From NCBI GenBank assembly GCA_046262355.1, contig JBHEMX010000093.1:21221-85220 (forward strand): a stretch of DNA of 64,000 nucleotides, written 5' to 3'. The notes under the pieces are model-generated. The model was not told where the DNA came from and did not search any database. It saw only the letters and a list, made by a program, of their open reading frames with translations. Within the stretch, counting starts at the first letter, position 1. Each line of letters begins with the position of its first letter. The stretch comes from DATADD01 sp046262355 (GTDB lineage: Bacteria; Actinomycetota; CADDZG01; WHSQ01). Position numbers and translations under genes: made by a program. Of the stretch, positions 23,515 through 32,486 are shown one piece after another.

Positions 23515-24861
23515 TCAGCGCAACTGCAGCATCTCTCCGAGATCGAACGCAAGGTCCAGCGACTGGCGTGCATTGAGCCGTGGATCGCACAGCGACCGGT
23601 ACCGCTCGGCGAGGTGTTGGTCGAGAACCTCTTCGGCACCCCCGAGGCACTCGGTGACGTCTTCGTGTGTGAACTCGAGGTGCACTCCTCCCGGAACCGT
23701 ACCCTCCTGCTGGTGAACGGCGAAGAAGCCCTTCAACTCGGCGAGGATGTCGTCGAAGCGGCGGGTCTTGCGTCCGGAGCGCGTCGAGAACGTATTGCCG
23801 TGCATCGGGTCACACGTCCATACGACCTGTCGTCGACCGTCGGCGACGGCGCGTACCAGCCCCGGCAGAACCTCCTCGACCCGATCGGAACCGAGCCGCG
23901 CGACGAACATGAGCCGCCCCGGCTCTCGTTGAGGGTCCAACCGCTCGCACAGCTCGACCACCTCGTCGGCGCTTGCCCCGGGCCCGACCTTGCACGCGAT
24001 GGGGTTGCGGATCCCCGAGAGGAACTCGATGTGGGCTCCGTCGACCTGGCGTGTCCTTTCGCCGGCCCACAGCAGGTGCGCGGAGCAGCAGTACCACTCT
24101 CCGGAGAGGCTGTCGCGGCGCGTGAGGGCTTCCTCGAAGCCCAGCAGCAACGCCTCGTGCGAGGTGAAGAAGTCGACCTCGTGGATCGGCGATCCCTCGT
24201 GGAGGTCGACCCCACAAGCCGCCATGAAGCGAAGCGCCCGGTCTATCTGACGGGCTATCGCCTCGTAACGTTGCCCTTGCTTGCTGGCCGCGACGAACTC
24301 TTGGTTCCACACGTGGATCTGACGCAGGTCGGCGAAGCCGCCCTTGGTGAAGGCCCTTATGAGGTTGAGGGTGGACGCGGCCTGGTGGTAGGCGCGCACG
24401 AGCCTGTGCGGGTCGGCTCGGCGCGCCCCCTCCTCGAAGGGAGCGTCGTTGACCGCATGACCCCTGAACACAGGCAGCTCGGCGTCTCCGACGCGCTCCC
24501 GGGCGTTGGAGCGAGGCTTAGCGAACTGCCCGGCGATCCTGCCGACCTTCACGACGGGGAGACCGCCTGCGTACGTGAGGATCACCGCCATCTGCAGGAT
24601 CACCTTGAGCTTGTCCCTGATGGAGTCGGCCGAGAAGTCGTCGAAGCCCTCCGCGCAGTCGCCGGCTTGGAGCAGGAACGCCTCGCCCTGCGCCACCTCC
24701 GCCAGGGCGCGCCGCAGCCTTCGAGCCTCGCCTGCGAAGACGAGAGGCGGCAACCTGCGGAGCTCTTCCAGCACCACTTCGAGCTCGGCAGCATCGGGCC
24801 ACTCGGGCTGCTGCGCCGCGGGGCGGCTCCGCCACGATTCGGGGGACCATGTTTGGCTCAC
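23515..24861 (-). CDS. aroG: 3-Deoxy-7-phosphoheptulonate synthase, class II
   Basis: 448 residues. First step of the shikimate pathway (PEP + erythrose 4-phosphate). Class II (plant/mycobacterial type) features: LLQAGDCAEGF, VGRIAGQFAKPRSNARE (PEP-site KPRS), SPIHEVDFFTSHEALLLG, KVGPGASADEVVELC, VWTCDPMHGNTF and VHLEFTHEDVTECLGG. GTG 24861 is chosen: GGAG lies 8 nt upstream and the family start W-x-x-x-x-A-x-Q-P follows. Divergent from the threonine ammonia-lyase. Confidence 0.95.
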   Translation of the reverse strand: MSQTWSPESWRSRPAAQQPEWPDAAELEVVLEELRRLPPLVFAGEARRLRRALAEVAQGEAFLLQAGDCAEGFDDFSADSIRDKLKVILQMAVILTYAGGLPVVKVGRIAGQFAKPRSNARERVGDAELPVFRGHAVNDAPFEEGARRADPHRLVRAYHQAASTLNLIRAFTKGGFADLRQIHVWNQEFVAASKQGQRYEAIARQIDRALRFMAACGVDLHEGSPIHEVDFFTSHEALLLGFEEALTRRDSLSGEWYCCSAHLLWAGERTRQVDGAHIEFLSGIRNPIACKVGPGASADEVVELCERLDPQREPGRLMFVARLGSDRVEEVLPGLVRAVADGRRQVVWTCDPMHGNTFSTRSGRKTRRFDDILAELKGFFAVHQQEGTVPGGVHLEFTHEDVTECLGGAEEVLDQHLAERYRSLCDPRLNARQSLDLAFDLGEMLQLR

Positions 24862-24922
24862 GCGTCTCGCTCCAAGGAAGGGCCGTTCATGGCACCATGC
24901 TGGCGTGGGAACGGAGAAGCTC

Positions 24923-26122
24923 GTGAGTCTAGCCGACATCCAGGAGGCTCGGCAGAGGCTCGCAGGCGTTGCCGTGCGCACCCCGCTGGACCGCTCCCGA
25001 GCGCTGTCGGATCGCGTGGGGGGGACCGTTTACATCAAGTGCGAGAACCTCCAGCGCACGGGATCGTTCAAGACGCGCGGCGCCTACAACCGCATCAGCA
25101 GGTTGGACGAGTCGGAGCGGGCGGCTGGTGTCGTGGCGGCATCGGCCGGCAATCACGCGCAAGGTGTTGCGCTCGCGGCGTCACTCTCGGACATCTCGTC
25201 GATCGTGTTCATGCCGGAGGCTGCACCGCTGCCCAAGATCGAGGCCACCAAGCGCTACGGCGCGCAGGTGATCCTCACCGGCAAGGACTTCGGAGCTGCG
25301 GTGGCGGCGGCGACCGAGCATGCACGCGGATGCGGCTCGGTCTTCGTGCACCCCTACGAGCACCCGCACATCATCGCGGGACAGGGCACGGTGGGGTGCG
25401 AGATCGTCGAGGAGACCGACGACGTCGGGACGATCATCGTGCCGCTCGGCGGAGGAGGGCTCATCTCCGGCATCGCCGTCGCGGTCAGGGCGTTGGCCGG
25501 TTCCGTGCGCATCGTCGGCGTGCAAGCGAAGGGCGCGGCCTCCTTCCCTCCATCTCTCGCCGCAGGAAAGCCCGTAGCGCTGTCGCAGATGTCTACGATC
25601 GCCGACGGGATCGCGACCAACTCTCCGGGAGAGCTCACATTCGCACACGTCAGCTCACTCGTCGACGAGGTCGTGTGCGTGAGCGACGAGGCGATCGCGG
25701 AGGCTCTCGTTTTCGCGGCCGAGCGCATGAAGATGGTCCTCGAGCCCGCCGGCGCGGCGGGCGTAGCAGCGGTGTTGCAGAACCTCGGGAATCTCGTTTC
25801 GCCCGTCGTCGTGGTGCTGTCGGGCGGCAACATCGATCCGCTGCTGCTGCTGCGCGTGATCCGCTTCGGCCTGAGTGCCTCCGGACGCTATTTCGCCTTC
25901 CATACCCGCATCGACGATCGCCCCGGCGCGCTGCACAGATTGATCGGATGCATCGCCGAGCTGGGGGCGAACATCGTCGGGGTCGAGCATCATCGAGAAG
26001 GGGTTGGTGTGGAGCTCGGCGAGGTCGAGGTGACGCTGCAGGTGGAGACGAAGGGACCCGATCACATCGGGGAGCTCGTCGAGCGGCTCACCTCTGAGGA
26101 TTACGTGATCCGGCGCCTATAG
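24923..26122 (+). CDS. ilvA: Threonine ammonia-lyase with C-terminal ACT domain
   Basis: 399 residues. PLP enzyme making 2-oxobutyrate from threonine. The PLP lysine sits in RTGSFKTRGAYNRI (about residue 50), with SAGNHAQGVA, the phosphate loop VPLGGGGLISG, and the Ser-containing VVLSGGNIDP. A single ACT domain (HTRIDDRPGALHRLIGCIAE) follows from about residue 325, as in short TdcB/IlvA1-type enzymes. GTG 24923 has GGAG 6 nt upstream; GTG 24905 is an alternative 6 codons earlier. The 3' end overlaps the convergent kinase by 35 bp. Confidence 0.92.
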   Translation: MSLADIQEARQRLAGVAVRTPLDRSRALSDRVGGTVYIKCENLQRTGSFKTRGAYNRISRLDESERAAGVVAASAGNHAQGVALAASLSDISSIVFMPEAAPLPKIEATKRYGAQVILTGKDFGAAVAAATEHARGCGSVFVHPYEHPHIIAGQGTVGCEIVEETDDVGTIIVPLGGGGLISGIAVAVRALAGSVRIVGVQAKGAASFPPSLAAGKPVALSQMSTIADGIATNSPGELTFAHVSSLVDEVVCVSDEAIAEALVFAAERMKMVLEPAGAAGVAAVLQNLGNLVSPVVVVLSGGNIDPLLLLRVIRFGLSASGRYFAFHTRIDDRPGALHRLIGCIAELGANIVGVEHHREGVGVELGEVEVTLQVETKGPDHIGELVERLTSEDYVIRRL

Positions 26123-28727
26123 TCGGTTCCGCGCGCGTCACCTCGAGCATGTCCTCGACAGCGTGCAGGAGCTTGACCGCGGTGAAGGGTTTCTCCAGGA
26201 AGGACACGTGCGGCTCGTCGAACTCGTGCGCACCCACCGCCTGATCCGTGTACCCGGACATGAAGATCGTGCCGAAGCGCTCCTTGCTCTGACTCAGCCA
26301 CCTCATCAGTTCCTGGCCCGACATGTGCGGCATGATCACGTCGCTCAACAAGAGGTGAAGCGTCTGGATGCCGTCGCTGAGCTCGAGCGCCTCCTTGCCC
26401 GAACGCGCGGTCAGCACGTCGTAGCCGTGGGCCGAGAGGATACGGTGGGCAAGCTCACGCACCGAGTCCTCGTCCTCCACGACCAGGATGGTCTCTCCGT
26501 TGCCGCGCCGCGGCGCGCTCCGGTCCTCGTGGACCACTTGGTGCTCATCGGTGATCGGCAGATAGATGTTGAACGTCGTTCCGTCGCCGATCTCGGATCT
26601 CACGGTGATGCAACCCTTGGACTCCTGCACGATCGCATAGACGGTCGCGAGCCCGAGGCCGGTTCCCTCCTGCTGTGGCTTGGTTGTGAAGAAGGGCTCG
26701 AAGATGTGCGCGAGCACGTCGTCGGTCATCCCGCTCCCCGTGTCGCTTACCGCAAGCCTCACATACGGACCAGGCCGCACGCGGTGCTGGCGCGCGAAGT
26801 ACTCGTCGGCGGATGCGTTCGATGTGTCGAGAGACAGCGTTCCGCCGCCGGGCATCGCATCCCTCGCATTGACCGCGAGATTCATCAGGACCTGTTCCAT
26901 CTGCCCTGGATCGATCTTGGTCAGGCTGAGATCGGTAGCGAGCCTCGTCTCGAGCTTGATGTCCTCTCCGATCGTGCGGCGCAGGAGCTTCTCCAGCCCC
27001 AGGACGAGCTGGTTCGCATCCACGATCTGTGGTTCGACGTTCTCTCTGCGGCTGAACAGGAGAAGCTGGCGAACGAGGCCGACCGCGCTGTCGCCGGCCT
27101 TGCGGATGCGCTCGACGTCATCGCGCAGGGCGCTCGATTCATCGAGGTCCTCCGCAAGGAAGTTCGCGTAGTTGATGATGACGGCAAGGAGGTTGTTGAA
27201 GTCGTGTGCAACGCCGCCCGCGAGGCGGCCGAGAGCTTCCATCTTCTGCGACTGATGAAGTTGCTGCTCGAGCTCCGCCCTCTTCGCCTCGGCCGCCATG
27301 CGCTCTGTGATGTTTCGGGCGATCGTCGCGATCCCTGTGACGCACCCCTCGCGGTCTTTGATCGGAGAGGTAGTCAGCGACACGTGGATCCGTTCCCCGT
27401 TCTTCGTCACGCGCACGGTCTCGTAGTAGCTGAGGGATCTGCCGCGCTGCAACCGCTCGAGTATGGTCGAGACCTCGCTCGATTGCTCGGGAGGAACGAG
27501 CATGGAACCGTGAGCCCCGACGGCCTCCTCCTGTGAGTAGCCGAAGATACGCTGAGCTCCTGCATTCCAGCTCGTTATCACGCCGTCGAGACTCTCTCCG
27601 ACGATCGCATCGTCTGAGGACCGAACGAGGGACGCGAGCTGGGCGACCGTAGCCTCGGCGTGCTTTCGTTCGCTGATGTCTCGGAGGTACGCGGTGAAGA
27701 ACGTTCTGCCTGCGAGGTTAACGCGATTGATGGACAGCTCCACGGGGAACTCGCCGCCGTCGGACCGCATGCCGACCAGCTCGACGGTTCGTCCCAGGAT
27801 CGTCGACCCGCCGGTCTCCCGCAGGCGATCGATCGCATCGATGCACCGCCCCCGCAGCGCCGGAGGGACGATGAGGTCGCCGATGCGCTGGTCGATCACA
27901 TCCGCCCGCTCGTAGCCGAAGGTCTTCTCGGCCGCGGAGTTGAAGTCGATCACCCGCCCGTCCTCGTCGACGGTGATGATCGGGTCGAGCGCGGCCTCGA
28001 GGATCGCCACCTTGAGCTCCTCCGTCGCCCGCCGCCCGATGGCGGCCGCTGCGCGCTGTCGCTGGAGTTGCTGCTCCATCTGCTTTCGTCGCATGAACTG
28101 ACCGAACTGACTCCCCATCAGCGTCAGCGCGCGCAGCAGCTGCGGCCCCGGCTCTCTCGCCGAGCGGCTCAGGAGCTCGATCACTCCGAGGGCGGACGAG
28201 TCCGCGACTATCGGGACCGCCACTGCTCCGTGGAGCCCGTCGGTCCCGGCGGCCCGGGCGCGCGCGCAGCTCGGATCTCGAGCCGCGTCGTCGATCCACG
28301 CCGGCGACGCGTCGGCCCACGCCCGCCCCGGGAGATCCTCGCCGCGCTCGAGCGTGAGCGAGCGAGTCGCCGCCTCGAACGACCGCGCGCCGAGGTCCGG
28401 CGCATGCCACACATCGTCGCAATGGAGCCTCTCGTCATCGACCACCCAAAGAGCGCCGAGATCCCAGCCGAAGGCTTCACAGAGGATGCGTGTGACCTTG
28501 TGAGCGGCCGTCCCCGGGGTGGGCGACTCGGCGAGGGCGGTCGTGACGGCATGCTCGACGTCGATCGCGTCCGAGGGAGCCCCCCCGTCACCCTTGCCTG
28601 CCACAGCGGCAGGGCCCCGATCGGCGGCGGCCGCGCGCGTCGCCTGTAGGTAGCCTCTGTGCACGAGCGCGCCGAAACCGCGCAACTGCCGCGGCATCCT
28701 GCCGTCGGTCTTTTCGTTCGAGTCCAT
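26088..28727 (-). CDS. Hybrid sensor histidine kinase (GAF-PAS-PAS-HisKA-HATPase-REC)
   Basis: 879 residues, no membrane segments. GAF about 70-200 (WDLGALWVVDDERL); PAS1 about 230-350 (DPIITVDEDGRVIDFNSAAE); PAS2 about 355-475 (SDDAIVGESLDGVITSWNAG); HisKA with the phospho-acceptor in LAGGVAHDFNNLLAVI (about 520); HATPase with NLAVNARDAMPGGG, VSDTGSGM and GTGLGLATVYAIV; C-terminal receiver with VVEDEDSVREL and the acceptor Asp in LLLSDVIMPHMSG. ATG 28727 has GGAAGGG upstream. The carried receiver suggests a phosphorelay. Input is unknown; no cognate regulator is adjacent. Long GC-rich frames on the opposite strand are shadows. Confidence 0.92.
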   Translation of the reverse strand: MDSNEKTDGRMPRQLRGFGALVHRGYLQATRAAAADRGPAAVAGKGDGGAPSDAIDVEHAVTTALAESPTPGTAAHKVTRILCEAFGWDLGALWVVDDERLHCDDVWHAPDLGARSFEAATRSLTLERGEDLPGRAWADASPAWIDDAARDPSCARARAAGTDGLHGAVAVPIVADSSALGVIELLSRSAREPGPQLLRALTLMGSQFGQFMRRKQMEQQLQRQRAAAAIGRRATEELKVAILEAALDPIITVDEDGRVIDFNSAAEKTFGYERADVIDQRIGDLIVPPALRGRCIDAIDRLRETGGSTILGRTVELVGMRSDGGEFPVELSINRVNLAGRTFFTAYLRDISERKHAEATVAQLASLVRSSDDAIVGESLDGVITSWNAGAQRIFGYSQEEAVGAHGSMLVPPEQSSEVSTILERLQRGRSLSYYETVRVTKNGERIHVSLTTSPIKDREGCVTGIATIARNITERMAAEAKRAELEQQLHQSQKMEALGRLAGGVAHDFNNLLAVIINYANFLAEDLDESSALRDDVERIRKAGDSAVGLVRQLLLFSRRENVEPQIVDANQLVLGLEKLLRRTIGEDIKLETRLATDLSLTKIDPGQMEQVLMNLAVNARDAMPGGGTLSLDTSNASADEYFARQHRVRPGPYVRLAVSDTGSGMTDDVLAHIFEPFFTTKPQQEGTGLGLATVYAIVQESKGCITVRSEIGDGTTFNIYLPITDEHQVVHEDRSAPRRGNGETILVVEDEDSVRELAHRILSAHGYDVLTARSGKEALELSDGIQTLHLLLSDVIMPHMSGQELMRWLSQSKERFGTIFMSGYTDQAVGAHEFDEPHVSFLEKPFTAVKLLHAVEDMLEVTRAEPTIGAGSRNPQR

Positions 28728-29119
28728 CGTCCCTTCCGAAGTCAGAGCCTTCGGAGGTCCAGTCGTCGCCTGGAAGCCCCCCTGACCCGTTTCCCTCTTT
28801 CCCTCAGGCATGAGAATCCGCCAAACGAGGGAGTCGAGGGAATCCCTCGAAAGGGGACTTCCGACACCCGATGGAGCCGCTCGGGCCCAGCGAGTCCTGG
28901 TGGGGCGTTCCGGTTGACGTCTTCAGTCAACTGCTGTTAAAGATATCGGCCTACGTTGATTCCAGGGTACTTAAGTTGATGCTGCCGAGCCCAAGGCACT
29001 TGCGCTGCATACCTCTCGGGTCCCGGTGCGGTGGGCGGCTCGAAGCTGAAGCGCTACGAGCAGCACTACGTGAAACTACGTTCAGGCGCTCCAGGCCAGG
29101 TTCTCAAAGGACTAAAGGA
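28728..29119. other. Intergenic region with two palindromes, no gene recognised
   Basis: This stretch has no credible gene. It holds TCGAGGGA-A-TCCCTCGA (28834-28850), a 17-bp near-perfect palindrome, and the inverted repeat GTTGAC-N7-GTCAAC (28913-28931). TTGACG-N17-TTAAAG (28914-28942) could be a plus-strand promoter and includes the second inverted repeat. It is visibly less GC-rich than the rest. The palindromic element at 29120 closes it. Confidence 0.45.
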
Positions 29120-29177
29120 CTAGTGGTCTGTCGCGTAAGTACCGAATGCGTCGCTGATTTGCGCGACGGGACACTAG
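29120..29177. repeat. Short copy of a CTAG-ended palindromic (MITE-like) element
   Basis: 58 bp starting and ending with CTAG. The left end CTAGTGGTCTGTCGCGTAAG continues to TACCG and differs from the left end of the 49535 copy at one position of 25. The right end is the imperfect inverse of the left and matches the right end of the other copy with six differences over about 35 bp. Only the two ends remain; the interior of the long copy is missing. Confidence 0.7.
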
Positions 29178-29692
29178 TGGTCGTTTCGGCGCGGCGGTGA
29201 CGCAGCGATCCCCGCCACCGACCCGATCAATCCTATGAGGGCCGCCGCAACGACGAGCGTGAGCCCGATCCCGGGTTCTGCTTCTCCGACTATGTTGAGG
29301 CGGCGTGAGATGTTGGACGAGAGGTTGCCTATCCCGCGGTAATCCGCGATCGCGACCGCCCCTATGAGGACGGCTCCGATCACGCCGAGCCATCCCCACC
29401 TCGCCCGTTGACGGACCAACAAGAGGAGCGCTGCTGCGATCAAGATGACGCCGCCTGCGAGAGACCACCACCCGTCGCGCGCCGCCAATCCGGTGAACGG
29501 CTTGGTCATCTCGGGCTCCTCGGGCTCGTTGCCCGCGTCGAAGAGCGTGTCTTGGCGGAGCTCCGGACGAACCGTGATCGTGACCCACTCGAGCGCCGAC
29601 CCGACGATCGCCGCCACGCCCGCGGCCAGCATGACCGCGACGGCCCACACCCTCACCCAGTCGAAGAAGTCTTTCGAGCGAGCGGCCGTCAT
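29174..29692 (-). CDS. Four-helix membrane protein, function unknown
   Basis: 172 residues with four hydrophobic segments (about 12-36, 73-92, 97-116, 142-164) and a Trp-rich loop (RDGWWSLAGG) after the second hydrophilic stretch. This resembles small tryptophan-associated actinobacterial membrane proteins. Its stop codon (29174-29176) lies in the terminal CTAG of the palindromic element, so the C-terminus may have been set by that insertion. Divergent from mca with a 20-bp gap. No function assigned. Confidence 0.65.
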   Translation of the reverse strand: MTAARSKDFFDWVRVWAVAVMLAAGVAAIVGSALEWVTITVRPELRQDTLFDAGNEPEEPEMTKPFTGLAARDGWWSLAGGVILIAAALLLLVRQRARWGWLGVIGAVLIGAVAIADYRGIGNLSSNISRRLNIVGEAEPGIGLTLVVAAALIGLIGSVAGIAASPPRRNDH

Positions 29693-29700
29693 AAGACGGT

Positions 29701-29706
29701 TAGCCT
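29701..29706 (+). promoter_or_regulatory. -10 box of mca (leaderless pattern)
   Basis: TAGCCT, exactly 6 nt, ATG 29713, with no Shine-Dalgarno sequence. Confidence 0.5.
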
Positions 29707-29712
29707 AGCGTC

Positions 29713-30573
29713 ATGGCGAAAAAGAACCGCTGTCTCATGGTGTTCCATGCACATCCAGACGACGAGTCCTCCAAGGGTGCGGGATCGATGGCGCGCTACG
29801 CCGCAGAGGGCGTACGGGTCGTGCTCGTGTGTGCCACGCGCGGCGAGGAGGGCGACATCCTCAACCCCCGCATGGAGCGTGAGGGCATCAAAGACCGCAT
29901 GGCGGAGATCAGGGTGGCAGAGCTCGAGACGGCGTGCGATCTGCTCGGCGTCGAAAGGATCTACCACCTCGGCTATCGCGACTCGGGCATGCCGGGCGAG
30001 GAACCCAACAAGCATCCCGACGCCTTCTGCAACGTCGATCCACAGGAAGCGGCGCGCCGGCTGGTGGAGATCATCCGCGCGGAGCGCCCCGAAGTGTTCG
30101 TCTGCTACGACGAGTCGCGTGGCTATGAGCATCCCGACCATGTACGAGTGCACGAGTTCGGAACGCGCGCCTTCCGCGAGGCAGGGGACGGGGATGCTTT
30201 TCCCGACGCGGGTGCCCCATGGCAGCCGTCCAAGCTCTACTACTTCGCGACCTTCTCCAAGCAAAGATTCGTCAGGGTGCACGAGGCTGCGCTGGCGGAG
30301 GGCATCGAGAGCCCATTCCAGGAGTGGATAGACAGCTGGGAGGAGAGAGAGTTCGAGGAACCCGAGATAACGAGCCAGGTCGACGTCGCCGACTACATCG
30401 AGCTGCGCAGCAAAGCGCTGCTTGCGCACGCGACCCAGATCGATCCCGACAGCTTCTGGTTCGCGATCCCGGACGAGATCCACCGCAAGGTCTATCCGTG
30501 GGAGGACTACACGCTGGTTACATCGAACGTTGATACGTCGATCCCCGAGGATGATCTCTTCGCCGGCGTCTGA
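29713..30573 (+). CDS. mca: Mycothiol S-conjugate amidase
   Basis: 286 residues, PIG-L/LmbE fold. The zinc motif HAHPDDE (residues 12-18) is followed by SSKGAGSMARYAAEG, where Mca carries SKGA rather than the STGG of MshB. Also VCATRGEEGDIL, YRDSGMPG, and the third ligand region YEHPDHVRVHEFG. Cleaves the Cys-GlcN amide of mycothiol-toxin conjugates, giving an exportable mercapturic acid and recyclable GlcN-Ins. Stands alone with its own leaderless promoter, convergent with the FtsH-like gene (no gap between stops). Confidence 0.93.
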   Translation: MAKKNRCLMVFHAHPDDESSKGAGSMARYAAEGVRVVLVCATRGEEGDILNPRMEREGIKDRMAEIRVAELETACDLLGVERIYHLGYRDSGMPGEEPNKHPDAFCNVDPQEAARRLVEIIRAERPEVFVCYDESRGYEHPDHVRVHEFGTRAFREAGDGDAFPDAGAPWQPSKLYYFATFSKQRFVRVHEAALAEGIESPFQEWIDSWEEREFEEPEITSQVDVADYIELRSKALLAHATQIDPDSFWFAIPDEIHRKVYPWEDYTLVTSNVDTSIPEDDLFAGV

Positions 30574-32418
30574 TCACGCCGTGACGCGCGCCTCCAGGGT
30601 GCTTTCGAGCACGGCGGCGATCTCGTCGCCGAGGAGCTCCTCGTGCTTCAGGAGCGCATCGCGCAAAGCGTCGACGAGGTCCCTGTTCCTCTCGAGCAGG
30701 TAGGCGATCTGCTCCTTCTGGCGATGTAGGAGGCCCTCGACCTCCCTGCGGGAGTCGTCGGAGCTCAGGACCTTTGCGACGATGTTCGAGGATGCGTAGG
30801 GTCCGTTCTGCACCGCCTCATAGGAGATGAGGTTGGAGCCCATCCCGAACGACCCGACCATCTGAGCCGACAGCGTAGTGGCGGCCTGCAGGTCCGACGA
30901 CGGACCGGTCCCGGACTCACCGAAGTAGAGCTCTTCGGCAGCCATCCCGGCGAGCGCGATCTTGAGTGTCGCCTCGAGCTCGGACCTCGACTTCGTGAAG
31001 CGCTCTTCGGCATCGGAGTGTGCCAAGAGACCGAGTGCGGCGCGCCGCTTGATTATCGACAGGACCTCCAGCTTGCGGTGGTCCTTGGCGCAGAGGTAGG
31101 CCGCAACGGCGTGGCCCGCCTCGTGCGTTGCGATCAGGTCTCGCTCGCGCACGGTGTAGGCGACCGGTTGCGCCAGACCGATCTCCTCGGACAGGCGCGC
31201 GCGCTGCACGTCGCGCCAGTTGAGCTGCCTGCGGCCCTCTCGGATCGCCCACACGAGCGCCTCGTCGAGGATGTGCTCGAGCATCGCAGGCGTGTATCCG
31301 AGCGACATTGCGGCGAGCTCCTCCCGCAGGTCCTCGCGCTGCATGTCCTCGGCGTGTGACCGGCGCGAGAGGAAGTAGTCGACGAGATCGCGCCGCCCTG
31401 CCTTGGAGGGCAGGTCGAAGTAGAGGCTGCGATCGAATCTTCCCGGGCGCATGAGAGCCGGGTCGAGCGAGTCGGCCCTGTTGGTCGCTCCGACGATCAA
31501 CACGTTGCTGTAGGGGGGCCGCTTCCTCTTCGCCTGGCGATCCGACGGCAGGAACTTGTTGAGAAGGCCGATGAAGAGGTTGCGCACGCGCATGCCGAAC
31601 GGCGGCGTGTCGAAGGACTGCAGCTGGATCAACAGCTCGTTGACCATGCCTCCGCTGCCCGAGTCCACCATGCGGTCGACCGACAGACCGGCGCCGCGAT
31701 GCTCGCGCGCCGACGATAGACCGCCGCGGGCGCCGCCTACCGCGTCCATCTCCTCGATGAACCCTATGGCGCCGCCCTCTTTGCGCGCGGCCTTCCTGAG
31801 CGTCTTGAAGAAGGCGCGGATCTTGAACGCCGTCATCCCGAACCACATGCTCTGGAACGACGGTGCGGAAACGAAGAAGAACGGTACGCCGGCTTCGGCG
31901 GCCATCGCCTTGGCCACGTGCGTCTTGCCGGTGCCGGGCTTGCCCTCGAACAGGATGCCGCGCCGAGGATTGCCCCCGAGCTCGTCGCGGAAGGTCTTGT
32001 ACGTGAGGAAGATCTGCAGCGTGCGCGTGACCTCCTCGAGAACGGTATCGATGCCGCGCACGTCCGCGAAGCCGATCCCGATCTCCTCGGGACTGAAGCG
32101 GACGTGAGGCGAGCGCCCGTTGGCGAGGGGCAGCAGCAACATGAGGCTGAACGACAGCAGGATCAGCAGGGGGAACAACCACAGGATCGCGTCGGGTCCG
32201 AGCGTGGGGAGCCCGAACTCGAGCGGTCGGCCCTCGATCACGCGCCGGAGCAGATAGACGAGAAGGACGACGTCGAGGAGAAGGAGGAGACGGAGGCGCT
32301 TCTGCCGGTTGCGCTCGCGGATGCGCCGGACGTCGGCCTGGTGGTCGGCCGCAACGGCACGGAAGTTGTCTGTGCCCAGCCGCAGGGCCGCCGCCCCGTT
32401 CGATCTCGTCTCGCCCAA
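30574..32418 (-). CDS. FtsH-like membrane AAA+ zinc metalloprotease
   Basis: 614 residues. Two membrane segments (about 42-59 and 78-98) separated by only about 20 residues, so the usual FtsH periplasmic domain is absent. AAA module: Walker A FEGKPGTGKTHVAKA, Walker B GGAIGFIEEMDAVGG (FIEEMD instead of FIDEID), a pore region SMWFGMTA, an insertion of about 80 residues before NVLIVGATNRADSLDPALMR and PGRFDRSLYFDLP. Protease: HEAGH near residue 445. TTG 32418 is the only start with a Shine-Dalgarno (GGAG, 6 nt). A divergent FtsH relative; the housekeeping FtsH is probably elsewhere. Confidence 0.83.
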   Translation of the reverse strand: MGETRSNGAAALRLGTDNFRAVAADHQADVRRIRERNRQKRLRLLLLLDVVLLVYLLRRVIEGRPLEFGLPTLGPDAILWLFPLLILLSFSLMLLLPLANGRSPHVRFSPEEIGIGFADVRGIDTVLEEVTRTLQIFLTYKTFRDELGGNPRRGILFEGKPGTGKTHVAKAMAAEAGVPFFFVSAPSFQSMWFGMTAFKIRAFFKTLRKAARKEGGAIGFIEEMDAVGGARGGLSSAREHRGAGLSVDRMVDSGSGGMVNELLIQLQSFDTPPFGMRVRNLFIGLLNKFLPSDRQAKRKRPPYSNVLIVGATNRADSLDPALMRPGRFDRSLYFDLPSKAGRRDLVDYFLSRRSHAEDMQREDLREELAAMSLGYTPAMLEHILDEALVWAIREGRRQLNWRDVQRARLSEEIGLAQPVAYTVRERDLIATHEAGHAVAAYLCAKDHRKLEVLSIIKRRAALGLLAHSDAEERFTKSRSELEATLKIALAGMAAEELYFGESGTGPSSDLQAATTLSAQMVGSFGMGSNLISYEAVQNGPYASSNIVAKVLSSDDSRREVEGLLHRQKEQIAYLLERNRDLVDALRDALLKHEELLGDEIAAVLESTLEARVTA

Positions 32419-32486
32419 CCCTCGCTCCTGTCGCCGCCCTTTTGGGAGATTCTCCCACCCCAGGCTCGGAGGGGATAGTGCTGGAG

